DNA from: Prochlorococcus sp. AG-347-M15 | GTDB lineage: Bacteria > Cyanobacteriota > Cyanobacteriia > PCC-6307 > Cyanobiaceae | Direction: 5' to 3' | Length of the DNA: 64,000 bases | Assembly (NCBI GenBank): GCA_003281185.1 | Contig: QCCS01000004.1 | Location: forward strand, 49,542-113,541 | Shown here: piece by piece, positions 1 to 10,850 of the stretch | How positions within the stretch are numbered: the first letter of the stretch is position 1 | Layout of the letters: every line of letters starts with the position of its first letter | Made by a program: the position numbers and the translations under genes | Notes under the pieces: model-generated | Told to the model about the DNA's origin: nothing | Database searches by the model: none | What the model saw: the letters and a program-made list of their open reading frames with translations, nothing else

Positions 1-239
1 AGATATTTATCACATAAAAATTTTTTTAAAAAATTATATTCTGGATAAATTGAAATCTCATCTAATTTTATCGCTTGTAATGCCTCTAAAACCTTAGGAC
101 TTGGACCTAAAGTGTTTTCATTAAAGTCTAAGCGGAGTAAATTTCTTCTATTTTCTAAAGGTGCAGAGTAAGACTGCATATTTATTATTTCTTCTCTTGG
201 TTTTGGGAAAAGATTATTTAATGGATCAAAATCATTCAT
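1..239 (-). CDS. hisC: Histidinol-phosphate aminotransferase-like protein (5' part only)
   Basis: I translated this reading frame by hand; the gene runs off the left edge, so only about 79 N-terminal codons are present. The protein starts with ATG at 239 and contains LRLDFNENTLGPSPKVLEAL, the substrate-binding N-terminal signature of HisC and related class I/II PLP aminotransferases. Family knowledge: HisC converts imidazole acetol phosphate plus glutamate to histidinol phosphate. Its ATG overlaps the argS stop by one base (TAATG), so it is probably translationally coupled as the last gene of mnmE-nadC-argS-hisC. The PLP lysine region lies outside the window, so another aminotransferase of this subfamily remains possible. 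Confidence 0.8.
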   Translation of the reverse strand, partial: MNDFDPLNNLFPKPREEIINMQSYSAPLENRRNLLRLDFNENTLGPSPKVLEALQAIKLDEISIYPEYNFLKKFLCDKY

Positions 240-2053
240 TACATTCTTTCTAAAGTTTCAATTCCTAAAAGCTCTAAGCTTAATTTTAGTGTTTTTGCAG
301 TTAGTTCACATAAATTAAGCCTAGAGATTTTTATATTTTTTTCTTCTTTCAGGATTGGAACTTGATCATAGAATCTATTAAAAGTCTGACATAGCTCGAA
401 CAGATAATTGCATAATCTATTTGGCATTAAGTCTTTTTCAATAGAAATTATGACTTCATCGAACCTAAGTAATTTTCTGATAAGTTTCCACTCAGATTGA
501 TGTTCATAATTTACGTACTGAAAATCTTTAGATTCATAAACAAAATCATTTTTTCTTTTAATTCCTAAAATTCTTACAAGTGTATATAACAAATAAGGAG
601 CAGTATTTCCATTAAGGGAAAGCATTTTATCAAAACTAAATTGATAATTAGTAATCCTATTTTGACTTAAATCTGCATACTTAACAGCTCCTAATCCAAT
701 AATTCTTGAAGTATTTGCTATAAACTCTTCGGTCTCATAACGATCTTCATCTTCTAATCTTTTCAATAAATCTTCTTTAGCTCTTCTAACTGCTTCATTT
801 AATAAATCTTTTAGGCGTATTGTTTCACCTTCTCTTGTCTTTAGTTTTTTGCCATCAATTCCTTGAATTAACCCAAAAGGGACATGGTCTACTTGACAAT
901 TTTCTGGGATCCATTTTGCTTTTTTTGCAACTTGAAAAACTCCAGCAAAATGATTTGCTTGCCCATGATCAGTTACATAAATAATTCTTGAAGCATCATC
1001 GCCATTAGGAGGTTTATTGAATCTGTATCTTATAGCAGCAAGATCTGTAGTGGCATAATTAAAACCTCCATCTTTTTTTTGAATAATTAGCGGTAAAGGT
1101 TTGCCTTCTTTATTAGTCATCCCATCTAAAAATACACATTTTGCTCCTTGATCTTCTACTAATATTTTTTCTAAATTCAAATCATCAATAACTGATTTTA
1201 AGAAGGGATTATAAAAAGATTCACCTCTTTCTTTTATTTTTATTTTTAAATTTTTATAGATTTCATCAAATTCTTTCCTTGATTGATCACATAACAATTT
1301 CCAAGCTTTAATCGATTTAGTATCTCCACTTTGTAACTTAACTACTTCCTCTCTGGATCTTTTTTGGAATTCAGATTCGTTATCAAATCTTTTTTTTGAT
1401 TCTTTATAAAATTCAACTAAATCACTTATCTTGATCTTTCCTATTTCTTCTAGATCATTTGAATATAAATCTTTGAGCTGAGTAATAAGCATGCCAAATT
1501 GTGTTCCCCAATCACCAACATGATTGAGTCTTAATACTTCATAACCTCTTAACTCGAAAATTCTAGATATTGAGTCACCTATTATTGTTGATCTTAAATG
1601 CCCTACATGCATTTCTTTAGCAATATTAGGGCTAGAAAAATCTACAATAACTTTATTGGACAAACCACTATCTAAATCTTTTCTAATTAGAGGTATGCCA
1701 GCCCTATTGCATTGAATATTTGACTTAATTTCATTTATTAGAACCTCATCTTTTAATTTTATATTTATAAATCCAGGTCCAGCTATTTCTAGACTCTTAC
1801 ATAATTTTGCTATGCTTTTATTTTTATTTAAAAGGTTAATAAAATCATTAGAAATATCTCTTGGGTTCTTTTTATATATTTTAGATAAACTTAAACAAAC
1901 ATTACATTGATAATCACCAAATTCCTCTTTTGATGATTGTGTAATTAAATTCTTGCTAAGAATTTCGAATTCTCCTTTTTTATCATTTTTTTCAAGACTA
2001 TCTAAAAGAGATTGTTCAAATTGTTTTGTTAATTCTTTAAAAATGATTAGCAT
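239..2053 (-). CDS. argS: Arginyl-tRNA synthetase
   Basis: This class I aminoacyl-tRNA synthetase of 604 residues attaches arginine to tRNA-Arg in the cytoplasm. An N-terminal arginyl-synthetase additional domain is followed by the class I catalytic site [17 protein letters not shown], where HVGH is the HIGH motif. A KMSKS-loop equivalent is seen as GKKLKTREG, and the C-terminal part is the helical anticodon-binding DALR-type domain (for example YLLYTLVRI and [20 protein letters not shown]). The length is normal for bacteria. It lies 27 bp after nadC and overlaps the hisC-like start, which suggests one transcript. Confidence 0.97.
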   Translation of the reverse strand: MLIIFKELTKQFEQSLLDSLEKNDKKGEFEILSKNLITQSSKEEFGDYQCNVCLSLSKIYKKNPRDISNDFINLLNKNKSIAKLCKSLEIAGPGFINIKLKDEVLINEIKSNIQCNRAGIPLIRKDLDSGLSNKVIVDFSSPNIAKEMHVGHLRSTIIGDSISRIFELRGYEVLRLNHVGDWGTQFGMLITQLKDLYSNDLEEIGKIKISDLVEFYKESKKRFDNESEFQKRSREEVVKLQSGDTKSIKAWKLLCDQSRKEFDEIYKNLKIKIKERGESFYNPFLKSVIDDLNLEKILVEDQGAKCVFLDGMTNKEGKPLPLIIQKKDGGFNYATTDLAAIRYRFNKPPNGDDASRIIYVTDHGQANHFAGVFQVAKKAKWIPENCQVDHVPFGLIQGIDGKKLKTREGETIRLKDLLNEAVRRAKEDLLKRLEDEDRYETEEFIANTSRIIGLGAVKYADLSQNRITNYQFSFDKMLSLNGNTAPYLLYTLVRILGIKRKNDFVYESKDFQYVNYEHQSEWKLIRKLLRFDEVIISIEKDLMPNRLCNYLFELCQTFNRFYDQVPILKEEKNIKISRLNLCELTAKTLKLSLELLGIETLERM

Positions 2054-2080
2054 TAATTATTCAATTATTTATCTATATGA

Positions 2081-2947
2081 TTAATTAATATAACGCATAC
2101 TCAAATCAATCCAATTACTTTTGGTGATTGAAGAACTTGTTGAAATCAAATCAATACCTTTTATTAGATATTTATTAATTTCTTGAGGGTTTATTCCAGA
2201 AACTTCTATTATCAAATTTTTATTGACTTCTTTTTGTAGACTATTAATTGATAATTCTCTTAATTCTTGAACGTTTTTTTTGATTATTTCAGGACTAAGT
2301 TCATCTAATAAGACACTATCCGCTCCTGCTAATACTGCTTCTTTTGCCTGGTCGATGTTCTCAGCTTCAATTATGATATGAGTTGTAAAAGGCGAATTTA
2401 GGCGAATATTTTGTACTGCATTCTTAAGATTATCTGTCCATGCAATATGATTTTCTTTGATCATAGCAGCATCGTATAATCCCATTCTATGATTCACCCC
2501 ACCTCCGCATTTGAATGCATATTTTTCAAATATTCTTAAGCCAGGAGTCGTTTTCCTAGTATCTGCTAATTTTATATTTGTTCCTTCTAATTTATTTGTA
2601 AGATTCTTTGTATATGTTGATATTCCAGATAAATGCATTGCTATATTTAAGCTGATCCTTTCACTAGCGAGTAAACTTTTTGAAGGCCCATATATTTCTA
2701 AGAGTTTTTGATCTTTAACAAACTTTTCTCCATCAGAGATATTAAATTTTGGACTGATTTTTAAATCAATTTTTCTAAAAATTTCTTTTATAATTTCAAC
2801 CCCGCAAAATATACCCTCTTCTTTTGCAATCCAATATGCATTACCATTCTCTTCTGTAATACAGGAACTTGTAAGATCTCCCCTACCTATATCTTCATCG
2901 ATCCAATTATCAATGATTTTACTTATTATTGGAGTATTTAAATCCAC
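2081..2947 (-). CDS. nadC: Nicotinate-nucleotide pyrophosphorylase (carboxylating), quinolinate phosphoribosyltransferase
   Basis: The 288-residue protein makes nicotinate mononucleotide from quinolinate and PRPP with loss of CO2, the third step of de novo NAD synthesis. The signature DEDIGRGDLTS near the N-terminus and the phosphoribosyl-binding segment LADTRKTTPGLR are typical of NadC, as are HRMGLYDAAMIKENHI and the C-terminal IEVSGI strand. The start is GTG. It sits between mnmE (82 bp upstream) and argS (27 bp downstream) on the same strand. Confidence 0.95.
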   Translation of the reverse strand: MDLNTPIISKIIDNWIDEDIGRGDLTSSCITEENGNAYWIAKEEGIFCGVEIIKEIFRKIDLKISPKFNISDGEKFVKDQKLLEIYGPSKSLLASERISLNIAMHLSGISTYTKNLTNKLEGTNIKLADTRKTTPGLRIFEKYAFKCGGGVNHRMGLYDAAMIKENHIAWTDNLKNAVQNIRLNSPFTTHIIIEAENIDQAKEAVLAGADSVLLDELSPEIIKKNVQELRELSINSLQKEVNKNLIIEVSGINPQEINKYLIKGIDLISTSSSITKSNWIDLSMRYIN

Positions 2948-3029
2948 TAAACTAAGAAATAATTAATTAATAAAAATTAAACTGAAGTTAAAGAATCAAC
3001 TATATATCACTATGTAATTTAACTCAAAT

Positions 3030-4412
3030 TTATTTACCAATACAAAACTTAGAAAAAATATTATCTAGAAGTTCCTCTGTTAATTCTTGACCAGTTATTT
3101 TAGATAAGTTTTGAATTCCATCTCTCAGTTCAATTGATAACAAATCAAATGGCAATTTATTTTCAATTATTTCATCAGTATCATTTAAATTAGATAAGCA
3201 AGCAGACAAATTTGTTAGATGTCTTTCGTTTAAAAATATATTGATATTTTCTACTTGTTTTAATCCGCATTTTTTTATAATTGCGTCTATTAATAATCTT
3301 TCACCAATATTATTCTTAATACTCATAAGAATTGTGTCTTTTAACTCATTTGAATTAATATTTTTGCAATCAATTAAATCTTTTTTATTGCCCAAAATAG
3401 TAATTAATTTTTCTTTGGGAATTTCTTGTATTATTTTTTTGTCTTCTTCATTAAATCCCTCTTCAAGACTATAAATATAAATTATAAAATCTGACTCTTT
3501 TATTTTCCCAAAACTTTTTTTAATTCCAATACTTTCAATTTGTTCATGAGTTTCTCTTATGCCAGCAGTATCAATTATTTTCATTGGAATATCATTAATA
3601 TTTAAATTAACTTCAATAACATCTCTAGTTGTTCCAGGAATATTAGTTACGATTGCTTTCTCTTTTTTTGCAAGCAAATTTAATAAAGAGCTTTTACCAA
3701 CATTTGTTTTACCAATAAGCGCAATGGATATTCCATTGTGAATATATGAATTTCTTTTTGCATTTTCTATTAGTAATTCTATTTTTTCTTTGACTTTTTT
3801 AATGTTTTTTAGATATTTGGTGTAATCAAAATCTGTTAAGTCTTCTTCAAAATCAACTCTCGCTTCTATTTCGCAAAGTTGATTTATAAGATCATTTTTA
3901 ATATCATCAATTTTTTTCTTTATTTCTCCTTGAACCCCGCTAAAGGCTAACTCTGCTGATCTGTTATTGCTTGCATTAATTAATTGATTAATCGACTCGG
4001 CTTGGGTAAGGTCTATTTTTCCATTAAGAAAAGCTCTTTGACTAAATTCTCCTGGGTTTGCAAGTCTAACTCTAGAATTACTAGATAATAATCTCTTTAA
4101 AACTTTATTCACTATGATAATTCCGCCATGGCAATGAAGTTCAACTACATCCTCTCCTGTGAAGCTGTTTGGTGATTTCATCACTAAAATTAAAACTTCA
4201 TCTATAAATTTATTTTGTTTATTTTCCTGAATAAAGCCATGAAAAACTCTATGTGAATCCCATGCATATTTAGATTTAGTTTGAACAATTTTTTTGCAAG
4301 AATTTATTGAGTCTTTCCCTGATACTCTTATTATCGCAACTCCTCCTTTCCCTATACTTATAGCTGAAGCAATTGCCGCTATCGTATCTTCTGTAGTAAC
4401 TATCGAATCCAT
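3030..4412 (-). CDS. mnmE: tRNA modification GTPase MnmE (TrmE)
   Basis: The 460-residue protein works with MnmG to install the carboxymethylaminomethyl group on U34 of certain tRNAs. The N-terminal folate-binding domain contains [21 protein letters not shown] helical domain encloses a Ras-like G domain with G1 [12 protein letters not shown], the switch PGTTRD, G3 DTAGIRET and G4 NKKD. The protein ends in FCIGK, the conserved C-terminal cysteine motif. It is the first gene of the run that continues through nadC, argS and hisC-like, and it is divergent from the DUF2062 gene. Confidence 0.96.
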   Translation of the reverse strand: MDSIVTTEDTIAAIASAISIGKGGVAIIRVSGKDSINSCKKIVQTKSKYAWDSHRVFHGFIQENKQNKFIDEVLILVMKSPNSFTGEDVVELHCHGGIIIVNKVLKRLLSSNSRVRLANPGEFSQRAFLNGKIDLTQAESINQLINASNNRSAELAFSGVQGEIKKKIDDIKNDLINQLCEIEARVDFEEDLTDFDYTKYLKNIKKVKEKIELLIENAKRNSYIHNGISIALIGKTNVGKSSLLNLLAKKEKAIVTNIPGTTRDVIEVNLNINDIPMKIIDTAGIRETHEQIESIGIKKSFGKIKESDFIIYIYSLEEGFNEEDKKIIQEIPKEKLITILGNKKDLIDCKNINSNELKDTILMSIKNNIGERLLIDAIIKKCGLKQVENINIFLNERHLTNLSACLSNLNDTDEIIENKLPFDLLSIELRDGIQNLSKITGQELTEELLDNIFSKFCIGK

Positions 4413-4473
4413 CTCTCGCTTTGTTATGGATAATTAAGTAAGATTATCAAGAATTTTGAAATTTTCTTTCTGA

Positions 4474-4917
4474 ATGAGATTTAAAAAAGATATTAACTAT
4501 AAGAAAATTCTATCATTATTTAGGAATCAGAATGGAAGTCCTTTCTTTAATGCTAAAGGTTTTGCTATAGGGGTATTTAGTGGCTGCTTTCCTTTTTTTG
4601 GGTTTCAGACTTTAATAGGGGTATTTTTTGCGAAAATAGCCAAGGGAAATATTGTTCTAGCTGCAATTGGCACTTGGATCAGTAATCCTTTTACTTATAT
4701 TCCTCTTTATTATTTTAACTATAAAGTTGGTTCGATTTTTTTAAATACTTCTTCTAACAAAATTCTTGAAAAAAGTTTAGTGATAGATGACTTATGGAAA
4801 CAAGGTAGACTTTTTTCCCTAAAATTACTCTTGGGTTCAACTTGTGTAGGCTTTTTATTAGCTTTGATTTGCGGCAGTATTGCTTTCTTTATCTACAGGA
4901 TAAAAAGTAAAAGATAG
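4474..4917 (+). CDS. DUF2062 family small membrane protein
   Basis: The 147-residue protein has hydrophobic segments around residues 28-60 (GVFSGCFPFFGFQTLIGVFFA), a glycine-containing helix near 65-75 and a C-terminal membrane helix (GSTCVGFLLALICGSIAFFIY). The N-terminal FAIGVFSGCFPFFGFQT and the internal TWISNPFTYIPLYYFNYKVG match what I know of the DUF2062 family, found widely in bacteria without an assigned reaction. It is an isolated plus-strand gene, convergent with spoT with an 18 bp gap. I assign no function beyond membrane location. Confidence 0.75.
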   Translation: MRFKKDINYKKILSLFRNQNGSPFFNAKGFAIGVFSGCFPFFGFQTLIGVFFAKIAKGNIVLAAIGTWISNPFTYIPLYYFNYKVGSIFLNTSSNKILEKSLVIDDLWKQGRLFSLKLLLGSTCVGFLLALICGSIAFFIYRIKSKR

Positions 4918-4935
4918 ATTGATCTGATTTTAAAA

Positions 4936-7245
4936 TTAACTTTGTCCAACTCTGGCAATATCTAAAACATCTGCCATAGATTTAATTTGTTCAATTGTTT
5001 TGTGAAGTTGATTATAACTTTCTAGACCCACACAAAGATTGATAATAGCTGGTTTACCATAAGCAGTTTTAACATTTGCATCGCTAACATTTATACCTTT
5101 ATCAGATAACCGCATAAGAATATCTTTAAGAACTCCAACTCTATCAATTACTTCTATTCGGAGCTGAATTGGAAACTTATTATCTCCAGTTTTATTATCT
5201 TGATTCCAACCAACAGGTAATCTTCTCTCAATTGGTATTGGCATTACATTTTCACAATCTGCCCTATGTATGGTTATACCGTGGTTGCCGAGTGATACAG
5301 TTCCGATAATATCCTCTCCTGGAAGTGGGGTACAGCATTTACCTATTCTGTAATCAAGACCTTCTATCCCGGAAATTGGTGATTTAGTTGCCGTATTAGA
5401 TTTATTAGTGGATAAATTACTATTACTTTTAAGAGATTTTGCTATTTCAGAGTCAGAATCATTTTTTACATCTTCTGTCTGTAATTTTATTTCTTCTCTT
5501 AGTCTGTTTAATACTTGATGCAAAGTTAAGCCACCAAAACCAAGAGATGCAAGAAGGTCTTCTGTAGTTTTTAAATTGCATCGATTTGCAACTTTTTTCA
5601 TGGCTTCACTAGAAAGTAATGCTTCAAAACCATTTCTACCTACTTCTTTTTCAAGTAAATCTCTACCTCTTTTAATTGTTTCATCACGATGGCTTTTCTT
5701 GTACCATTGGCGGATTCTATTTTTAGCAGTTGGAGTAACAACAAAGTTCAGCCAATCCAAGCTTGGAGTAGCGTTATTACTCGTCAAAATTTCTATGAAG
5801 TCACCATTTTGAAGTGCTGTAGATAATGGAGAAAGCTTTTCATTAATTCTTATTCCATTACAGTGATTTCCAACTTCAGAATGAATTCTGTAGGCGAAAT
5901 CTATTGCGGTAGATCCTTTCCTTAAACCAACAACATCTCCTTTTGGAGTGATCACAAATACTTCTTCATCAAATAAATCTTCTTTAATTGAAGCTAAATA
6001 ATCATTATGATCCCCTTCATTACCATCTTGTTGCCATTCTACTAATTGTCTAAGCCAATTAAATCTCTCGGCATTACTTTTAGCAGGAGAACCACCCTCT
6101 TTGTATTGCCAATGAGCGGCAATACCATATTCAGCAATTTGATGCATGGAAGTAGTTCTAATTTGAACTTCTATAGGTCGATGTCTTCCAATCACAGAAG
6201 TGTGTAAGGACTGGTATCCATTGGGTTTTGGTAATCCTATATAGTCTTTAAATCTGCCAGGAATTGGTTTGAAAGTGTCATGAACAACTGCTAAAGCTCG
6301 ATAACAACTATCTGAATTGTCCACGATAATTCTTAGGGCAGCAACATCATAAATCTCGTGAAAATGCTTTTGTTGTCTTTCCATTTTGCTCCAAATGCCA
6401 TAAAGATGTTTTGGTCTTCCAGTTATTTCAAAATTTTTCAAACCTGCTGAAACCAAGTTTTCCTTCATAAGATTCAAAGTTACTTTTAATCTTTTTTCTC
6501 TATCACTTCTTTTAACAGCGATTTGATCTTTAAGATCTTGAAATTCTTTAGGCTCTAGTAATTTAAAAGCTAAATCTTCTAATTCCCATTTAAATCTGTT
6601 TATTCCTAGTCGATTAGCTAATGGTGCATAAATCTCTCTTGTTTCTCTCGCTATTCTTAGTTTTTTCTCATCATTTAGCCATTCAATTGTTCTCATATTA
6701 TGAAGTCGATCTGCAAGTTTTACTAAGACAACTCTGATATCGCTGGCCATAGCCAAAAACATTTTCCTAAGATTTTCAGCTTGTGCTTCAGTCCTATTGT
6801 TAAAGTGAATGCCTCCTAATTTTGTTACACCTTCTACAAGTATTTTTACTTCTAATCCAAAATTTGTTTCTATTTCGGATAAATCAATTCCAGTATCTTC
6901 AACAACATCATGTAAAAGGCCTGCAGCAATAACAGATGAACTAGCACCAATTTCTTTGAGGAGATTTGCAACAGCAACCGGGTGGATAATGTATGGCTCG
7001 CCACTCGCGCGGAATTGTCCATCATGAGCTTTATAAGCAAGTTTAAAAGCCTTTACTATAAGTTTTTGATTCTCATCATTTTCTTTATTTGATTTTTCAA
7101 AATCATGAATATCTTTAAGAAGCCAATCGGGAATTTTTATTTGATAATTCAAAGATTCACTTTCATATTTTTTATTTTCAGGCAAAATAGTTTTGGAAAC
7201 TTCAATTTCGTTTTGTTCTTTTGAATTTGCAGCTGCCTCAGACAT
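4936..7245 (-). CDS. spoT: Bifunctional (p)ppGpp synthetase/hydrolase, RelA/SpoT homologue
   Basis: This long RSH protein of 769 residues makes and degrades the stringent-response alarmone (p)ppGpp. The HD hydrolase domain is intact, with LLHDVVEDT around residues 111-117. The synthetase domain contains YGIWSKMERQQ, GLPKPNGYQSLHTSV and the EVQIRT strand. These are followed by a TGS domain (VFVITPKGDVVGLRKGSTAIDFAY), a region with CCTPLPGEDIIG and a C-terminal ACT domain (RIEVIDRVGVLKDIL). Because both catalytic domains keep their motifs I call it bifunctional. It is transcribed alone, divergent from the ABC ATPase gene 54 bp away. Confidence 0.95.
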   Translation of the reverse strand: MSEAAANSKEQNEIEVSKTILPENKKYESESLNYQIKIPDWLLKDIHDFEKSNKENDENQKLIVKAFKLAYKAHDGQFRASGEPYIIHPVAVANLLKEIGASSSVIAAGLLHDVVEDTGIDLSEIETNFGLEVKILVEGVTKLGGIHFNNRTEAQAENLRKMFLAMASDIRVVLVKLADRLHNMRTIEWLNDEKKLRIARETREIYAPLANRLGINRFKWELEDLAFKLLEPKEFQDLKDQIAVKRSDREKRLKVTLNLMKENLVSAGLKNFEITGRPKHLYGIWSKMERQQKHFHEIYDVAALRIIVDNSDSCYRALAVVHDTFKPIPGRFKDYIGLPKPNGYQSLHTSVIGRHRPIEVQIRTTSMHQIAEYGIAAHWQYKEGGSPAKSNAERFNWLRQLVEWQQDGNEGDHNDYLASIKEDLFDEEVFVITPKGDVVGLRKGSTAIDFAYRIHSEVGNHCNGIRINEKLSPLSTALQNGDFIEILTSNNATPSLDWLNFVVTPTAKNRIRQWYKKSHRDETIKRGRDLLEKEVGRNGFEALLSSEAMKKVANRCNLKTTEDLLASLGFGGLTLHQVLNRLREEIKLQTEDVKNDSDSEIAKSLKSNSNLSTNKSNTATKSPISGIEGLDYRIGKCCTPLPGEDIIGTVSLGNHGITIHRADCENVMPIPIERRLPVGWNQDNKTGDNKFPIQLRIEVIDRVGVLKDILMRLSDKGINVSDANVKTAYGKPAIINLCVGLESYNQLHKTIEQIKSMADVLDIARVGQS

Positions 7246-7299
7246 TTTATACCGCTTTAGATGTATTTTATTTAGGTCTAGAAAAATTTGCTATAAATC

Positions 7300-8898
7300 A
7301 TGGAAATAAATAAAGAAAAAATTTTTGTAGTTAAAAATCTTACTGTTAAATATGGTTTAAAACAGCAACCTATTATCAAAAATTTTAATTTGGAAATAGA
7401 TAGTGGAGATCATTTGGCCATAATAGGACCTTCTGGATGTGGAAAGACCACTTTTGCAAAAACATTAGTAAATATATTGCCTGAAAAGGCTACTTCTGAA
7501 GGGTATTTATCGATTTCTAGTGTAGATCCTAGGAAAATAAATAACAGAGACGCACAATTATTTAGAAGAAAGAATTTTGGATTTATTTATCAAGACTCTA
7601 TAAAAAAACTCAATCCGCTAATGAGAGTTGGGGATCATTTATATGAATTATTTAAAACGCATGATCAAACTAAATCATCTTTACTGATAAAAAAATTAGT
7701 AAAAGAAGTTTTTCAAAAAGTGGGAATTGAAGAAAGTAGACTTGATTCTTTTCCACATCAATTTAGCGGTGGAATGAGACAGAGAGTTTCTATAGCAATG
7801 GCACTTGCTTTGAAACCTAAATTATTGATAGCTGATGAACCTACTACAAGCTTAGATACCAAAACAAGTTTTGAAATTATGCAAGAAATAATTCATCTAT
7901 GTAATGAATTTGATACTACTTTAATTTTAATTAGTCACGATATAAATCTTGCAGCAAAGTGGTGTAAAAAAGTTGCAATAATTGAAAAGGGATCGATTGT
8001 TGAAAAAGGGAATATATTAGATATTTTTCAATCACCAAAATCAGATATCGGGAAAAAGTTAGTAAATGCCTCAAAGATAGTATTAGAACCAAATATTAAA
8101 AAAAATGCTCGAGATGAGGTCGTCCTAGAGGTAAATAACCTAAGACATTGGTATAAATTAAATTCTTCAATTTTCATTAATAAATGGAATAAGGCTTTAA
8201 ATGAAGTTAGTTTCAAGTTATATGAGAATGAGACTCTTGGAATAGTTGGTTCTTCAGGGAGCGGTAAAAGTACATTATGTAGGGCTTTAATTGGACTTCT
8301 TAAAGTAAGAGGTGGTGAAATCAAAATTTATGATAAAAATCATGCATCGAAAAAAAATAAATCTTTTAAAAAGAACAATAATTTACAAATTATTTTTCAA
8401 GATCCTTTTTCAAGTTTGAATCCGAAAATGACAATAAAAAATATTTTGGAAGATATATTTTTTATTCAAAAAATTTCAGATAAAAGAAAAATCGAAAAAG
8501 AAATAAAATTAATGTTAAGAAATTTAAATCTTCCCTTAAATAATGATTTTTTTAATTCTTATCCTAGCCAATTATCTGGTGGTCAATTGCAAAGAATTTC
8601 ATTAGCCAGAGCACTATTATTGAAACCAAGAATTTTGATTTGTGATGAGAGCGTAAATATGTTGGATGCTTCAGTAAAAATAGAGATTCTTGAATTACTT
8701 AGAGCCTTGCAAGAAAAAATGAATTTAACGATTATCTTTATTACTCATGATTTAGGCATTGCTAAAAGATTTTGTGATAGGTTGCTAGTTATGAATCACG
8801 GAAAGATAGTTGATGAAGGAGAAAGTTCAACAATATTCACTCAAACTCAAAACACGTATACAAAATCGCTTCTAAATGCCTCTTTAAATCTTATTTAA
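7300..8898 (+). CDS. Duplicated ABC transporter ATPase of the peptide/nickel type
   Basis: The 532-residue protein has two complete ABC ATPase domains in one chain. The first has Walker A GPSGCGKT at residues 43-50, signature FSGGMRQR and Walker B LLIADEPT. The second has Walker A GSSGSGKS at 317-324, signature LSGGQLQR and Walker B LICDESV. The last has Ser where most have Pro, and no change of the catalytic Glu. The arrangement resembles the fused DppD-DppF or YejF class that energises oligopeptide importers. No permease or binding-protein gene is adjacent, so the substrate is unknown. It converges with rluD and overlaps its end by 8 bp. Confidence 0.88.
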   Translation: MEINKEKIFVVKNLTVKYGLKQQPIIKNFNLEIDSGDHLAIIGPSGCGKTTFAKTLVNILPEKATSEGYLSISSVDPRKINNRDAQLFRRKNFGFIYQDSIKKLNPLMRVGDHLYELFKTHDQTKSSLLIKKLVKEVFQKVGIEESRLDSFPHQFSGGMRQRVSIAMALALKPKLLIADEPTTSLDTKTSFEIMQEIIHLCNEFDTTLILISHDINLAAKWCKKVAIIEKGSIVEKGNILDIFQSPKSDIGKKLVNASKIVLEPNIKKNARDEVVLEVNNLRHWYKLNSSIFINKWNKALNEVSFKLYENETLGIVGSSGSGKSTLCRALIGLLKVRGGEIKIYDKNHASKKNKSFKKNNNLQIIFQDPFSSLNPKMTIKNILEDIFFIQKISDKRKIEKEIKLMLRNLNLPLNNDFFNSYPSQLSGGQLQRISLARALLLKPRILICDESVNMLDASVKIEILELLRALQEKMNLTIIFITHDLGIAKRFCDRLLVMNHGKIVDEGESSTIFTQTQNTYTKSLLNASLNLI

Positions 8899-9850
8899 CT
8901 TTAAGAATACTTAGTAATTTTTGAAAATCTGATGGTAATTCTGATTCAAATATCATTTCTTTACCATTTATTGGATGTATAAGTCCAAGTTTAATGGCGT
9001 GTAAAGCTTGGCCATCTAATTTACATGGTAGTTTTTTACATCTTCCATATAACGGATCACCTACAATTGGATGATTAATGTGAGCGCAATGAACTCTTAT
9101 TTGATGCGTTCGCCCCGTATCAAGTTTGAAACTCATTAATGAGTAATTGCCAAATCTTTCTTTTAATTTCCAATAGGTACAGGCATACCTTCCTGAAGTT
9201 TCTTCAACTACTTTGTATTTCAATCTATTTAATTTATCTCTGCCAATGTTTCCCACTATTTGGCCTTCTTCAGAATTAGGTGCTCCATTAATTACTGCAA
9301 TATATTCGCGTGATGCTATTTTTTCTTTAATTTGTTTCTGGAGATTTACTAATGCCTCTTGGCTTTTTGCGACCACCATACATCCGGATGTATCTTTATC
9401 TAATCTGTGAACAATCCCAGGTCTTAGTTTCCCATTAATTCCAGGTAGATCTTTACAGTGAAAAAGTAATCCATTCACTAAAGTTCCAGATTTGTGTCCA
9501 GGGGCTGGATGAACAATTAGTCCTGATGGTTTATTAATTACTATGATGTGCTCGTCTTCAAAAAGGATATTTAAATCCATTTTTTCAGGTTTCAAATAAA
9601 TAAGAGGTTCTGGAGGAGGCATCCATATTTGAACATTGTCGCCATTTTTTAATGGGGTCTTTGCTTTCGCGGTCTTATAGTTTACAAGTACTAAACCTGA
9701 ATTTATAAAATGTTGAATTCTTGCTCTACTTTGTTCTGGCCTTTTACTTACCAACCATCTGTCTAGCCTCATAGGAAGAGGTAGCTCATAAATAATTTCT
9801 ATAAGCTCACCTTCTCCAATGCCGAAAGAATTTTGATTATTTAATTCCAT
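8891..9850 (-). CDS. rluD: 23S rRNA pseudouridine synthase, RluD-like
   Basis: The 319-residue protein has an N-terminal S4 RNA-binding domain (RLDRWLVSKRPEQSRARIQHFI) and a pseudouridine synthase domain with the catalytic aspartate in RLDKDTSG. The motifs INKPSGLIVHPAPGH and TGRTHQIRVH are also present. Family knowledge: RluD modifies U1911, U1915 and U1917 in helix 69 of 23S rRNA; exact target specificity in this organism is inferred. Its ATG overlaps the end of rbgA by 10 bp, so the two genes form a ribosome-assembly pair. Confidence 0.93.
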   Translation of the reverse strand: MELNNQNSFGIGEGELIEIIYELPLPMRLDRWLVSKRPEQSRARIQHFINSGLVLVNYKTAKAKTPLKNGDNVQIWMPPPEPLIYLKPEKMDLNILFEDEHIIVINKPSGLIVHPAPGHKSGTLVNGLLFHCKDLPGINGKLRPGIVHRLDKDTSGCMVVAKSQEALVNLQKQIKEKIASREYIAVINGAPNSEEGQIVGNIGRDKLNRLKYKVVEETSGRYACTYWKLKERFGNYSLMSFKLDTGRTHQIRVHCAHINHPIVGDPLYGRCKKLPCKLDGQALHAIKLGLIHPINGKEMIFESELPSDFQKLLSILKVK

Positions 9851-10713
9851 AGTGGGACTTCTAAAGCAATTTTACCCAGCATTTGATTTCTATAATCTTC
9901 CAATAACTTATGAGACATTCTTCTTTTATCTCCTGAGGTATGTTTTGAAGCTGCTTCTTCGATCCAAGCAGAAGGACTCTTAAATCCTTTTGCAATATCA
10001 ACTCCATATCTATTAGATATTTGTTTAACTGAGATATTCGCATTCTTATCTTTATTGAGAGTGGATATAATTTTGATAAATCCAATTGCGACACTCTCTA
10101 TTTCATAAGCAGCTTCACCAATATCGTCACACAGTGCAAGATTAAGTGCTGATTTTTGATCTTCTAAATTTGGTGGTATAACACCAGGAGCATCTAGCAG
10201 ATCTATACCACTTTCTAATTTTATCCATCTTAAATTACGAGTCACGCCTGCTTTCCTAGCGCTATCTACAACTCTTTTTTTTGCAATTCTATTAATTAAT
10301 GCTGACTTTCCTACGTTTGGAAAACCAAGTGTAAGAGCTCTAATTGGCCTAATTCGCATTCCTCTAGAGAGTCTTCTATCGTCGATTGAAGACCTAGAAT
10401 CTTTGGCTGACTTACAAATTTCTTTTATACCTATTCCTCTTTTGGCATCACACCAAAGAGGATATTGATCTTTTGCATTAAACCATTTATTCCAACTATT
10501 GATTGTATTAGGGGAGATCATGTCTGATCTGTTAATGACAAGAATATGTTTTTTATTATTTATCCATTTATTTAAATGTGGATGTCCTGTTGACAAAGGG
10601 ATTCGCGCATCTCTAACTTCTATAACTAAATCTACTTTATTGATAACTTCAGATAATTTCTTTTCTGCTTTTGCTATATGGCCTGGGTACCATTGAATTT
10701 TGGGTATGTCCAC
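9841..10713 (-). CDS. rbgA: Ribosome biogenesis GTPase, RbgA/YlqF family
   Basis: This circularly permuted GTPase of 290 residues has its motifs in the order G4 (INRSD, with Arg replacing Lys), G5 (CDAKRGIG), G1 (GFPNVGKSALIN), then G3 (DAPG). That order is diagnostic of the YlqF/RbgA group, which acts in late assembly of the 50S subunit. The N-terminal IQWYPGHIAKA is the usual family start. The initiator is GTG. It is upstream of and overlaps rluD, and is divergent from pgk across a 213 bp gap. Confidence 0.93.
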   Translation of the reverse strand: MDIPKIQWYPGHIAKAEKKLSEVINKVDLVIEVRDARIPLSTGHPHLNKWINNKKHILVINRSDMISPNTINSWNKWFNAKDQYPLWCDAKRGIGIKEICKSAKDSRSSIDDRRLSRGMRIRPIRALTLGFPNVGKSALINRIAKKRVVDSARKAGVTRNLRWIKLESGIDLLDAPGVIPPNLEDQKSALNLALCDDIGEAAYEIESVAIGFIKIISTLNKDKNANISVKQISNRYGVDIAKGFKSPSAWIEEAASKHTSGDKRRMSHKLLEDYRNQMLGKIALEVPLWN

Positions 10714-10850
10714 TTCAATAAATCAAATAAAATTTTGTATTCCTTTTAGTTTTTATAAGTTTCAAAAGTATTTACTTCTAAAGTTTAGTATAAATTTAAT
10801 AACTAAAAAATTTTTATAATCGTTAATTCTTAAAAATTATTAAGGCATAG

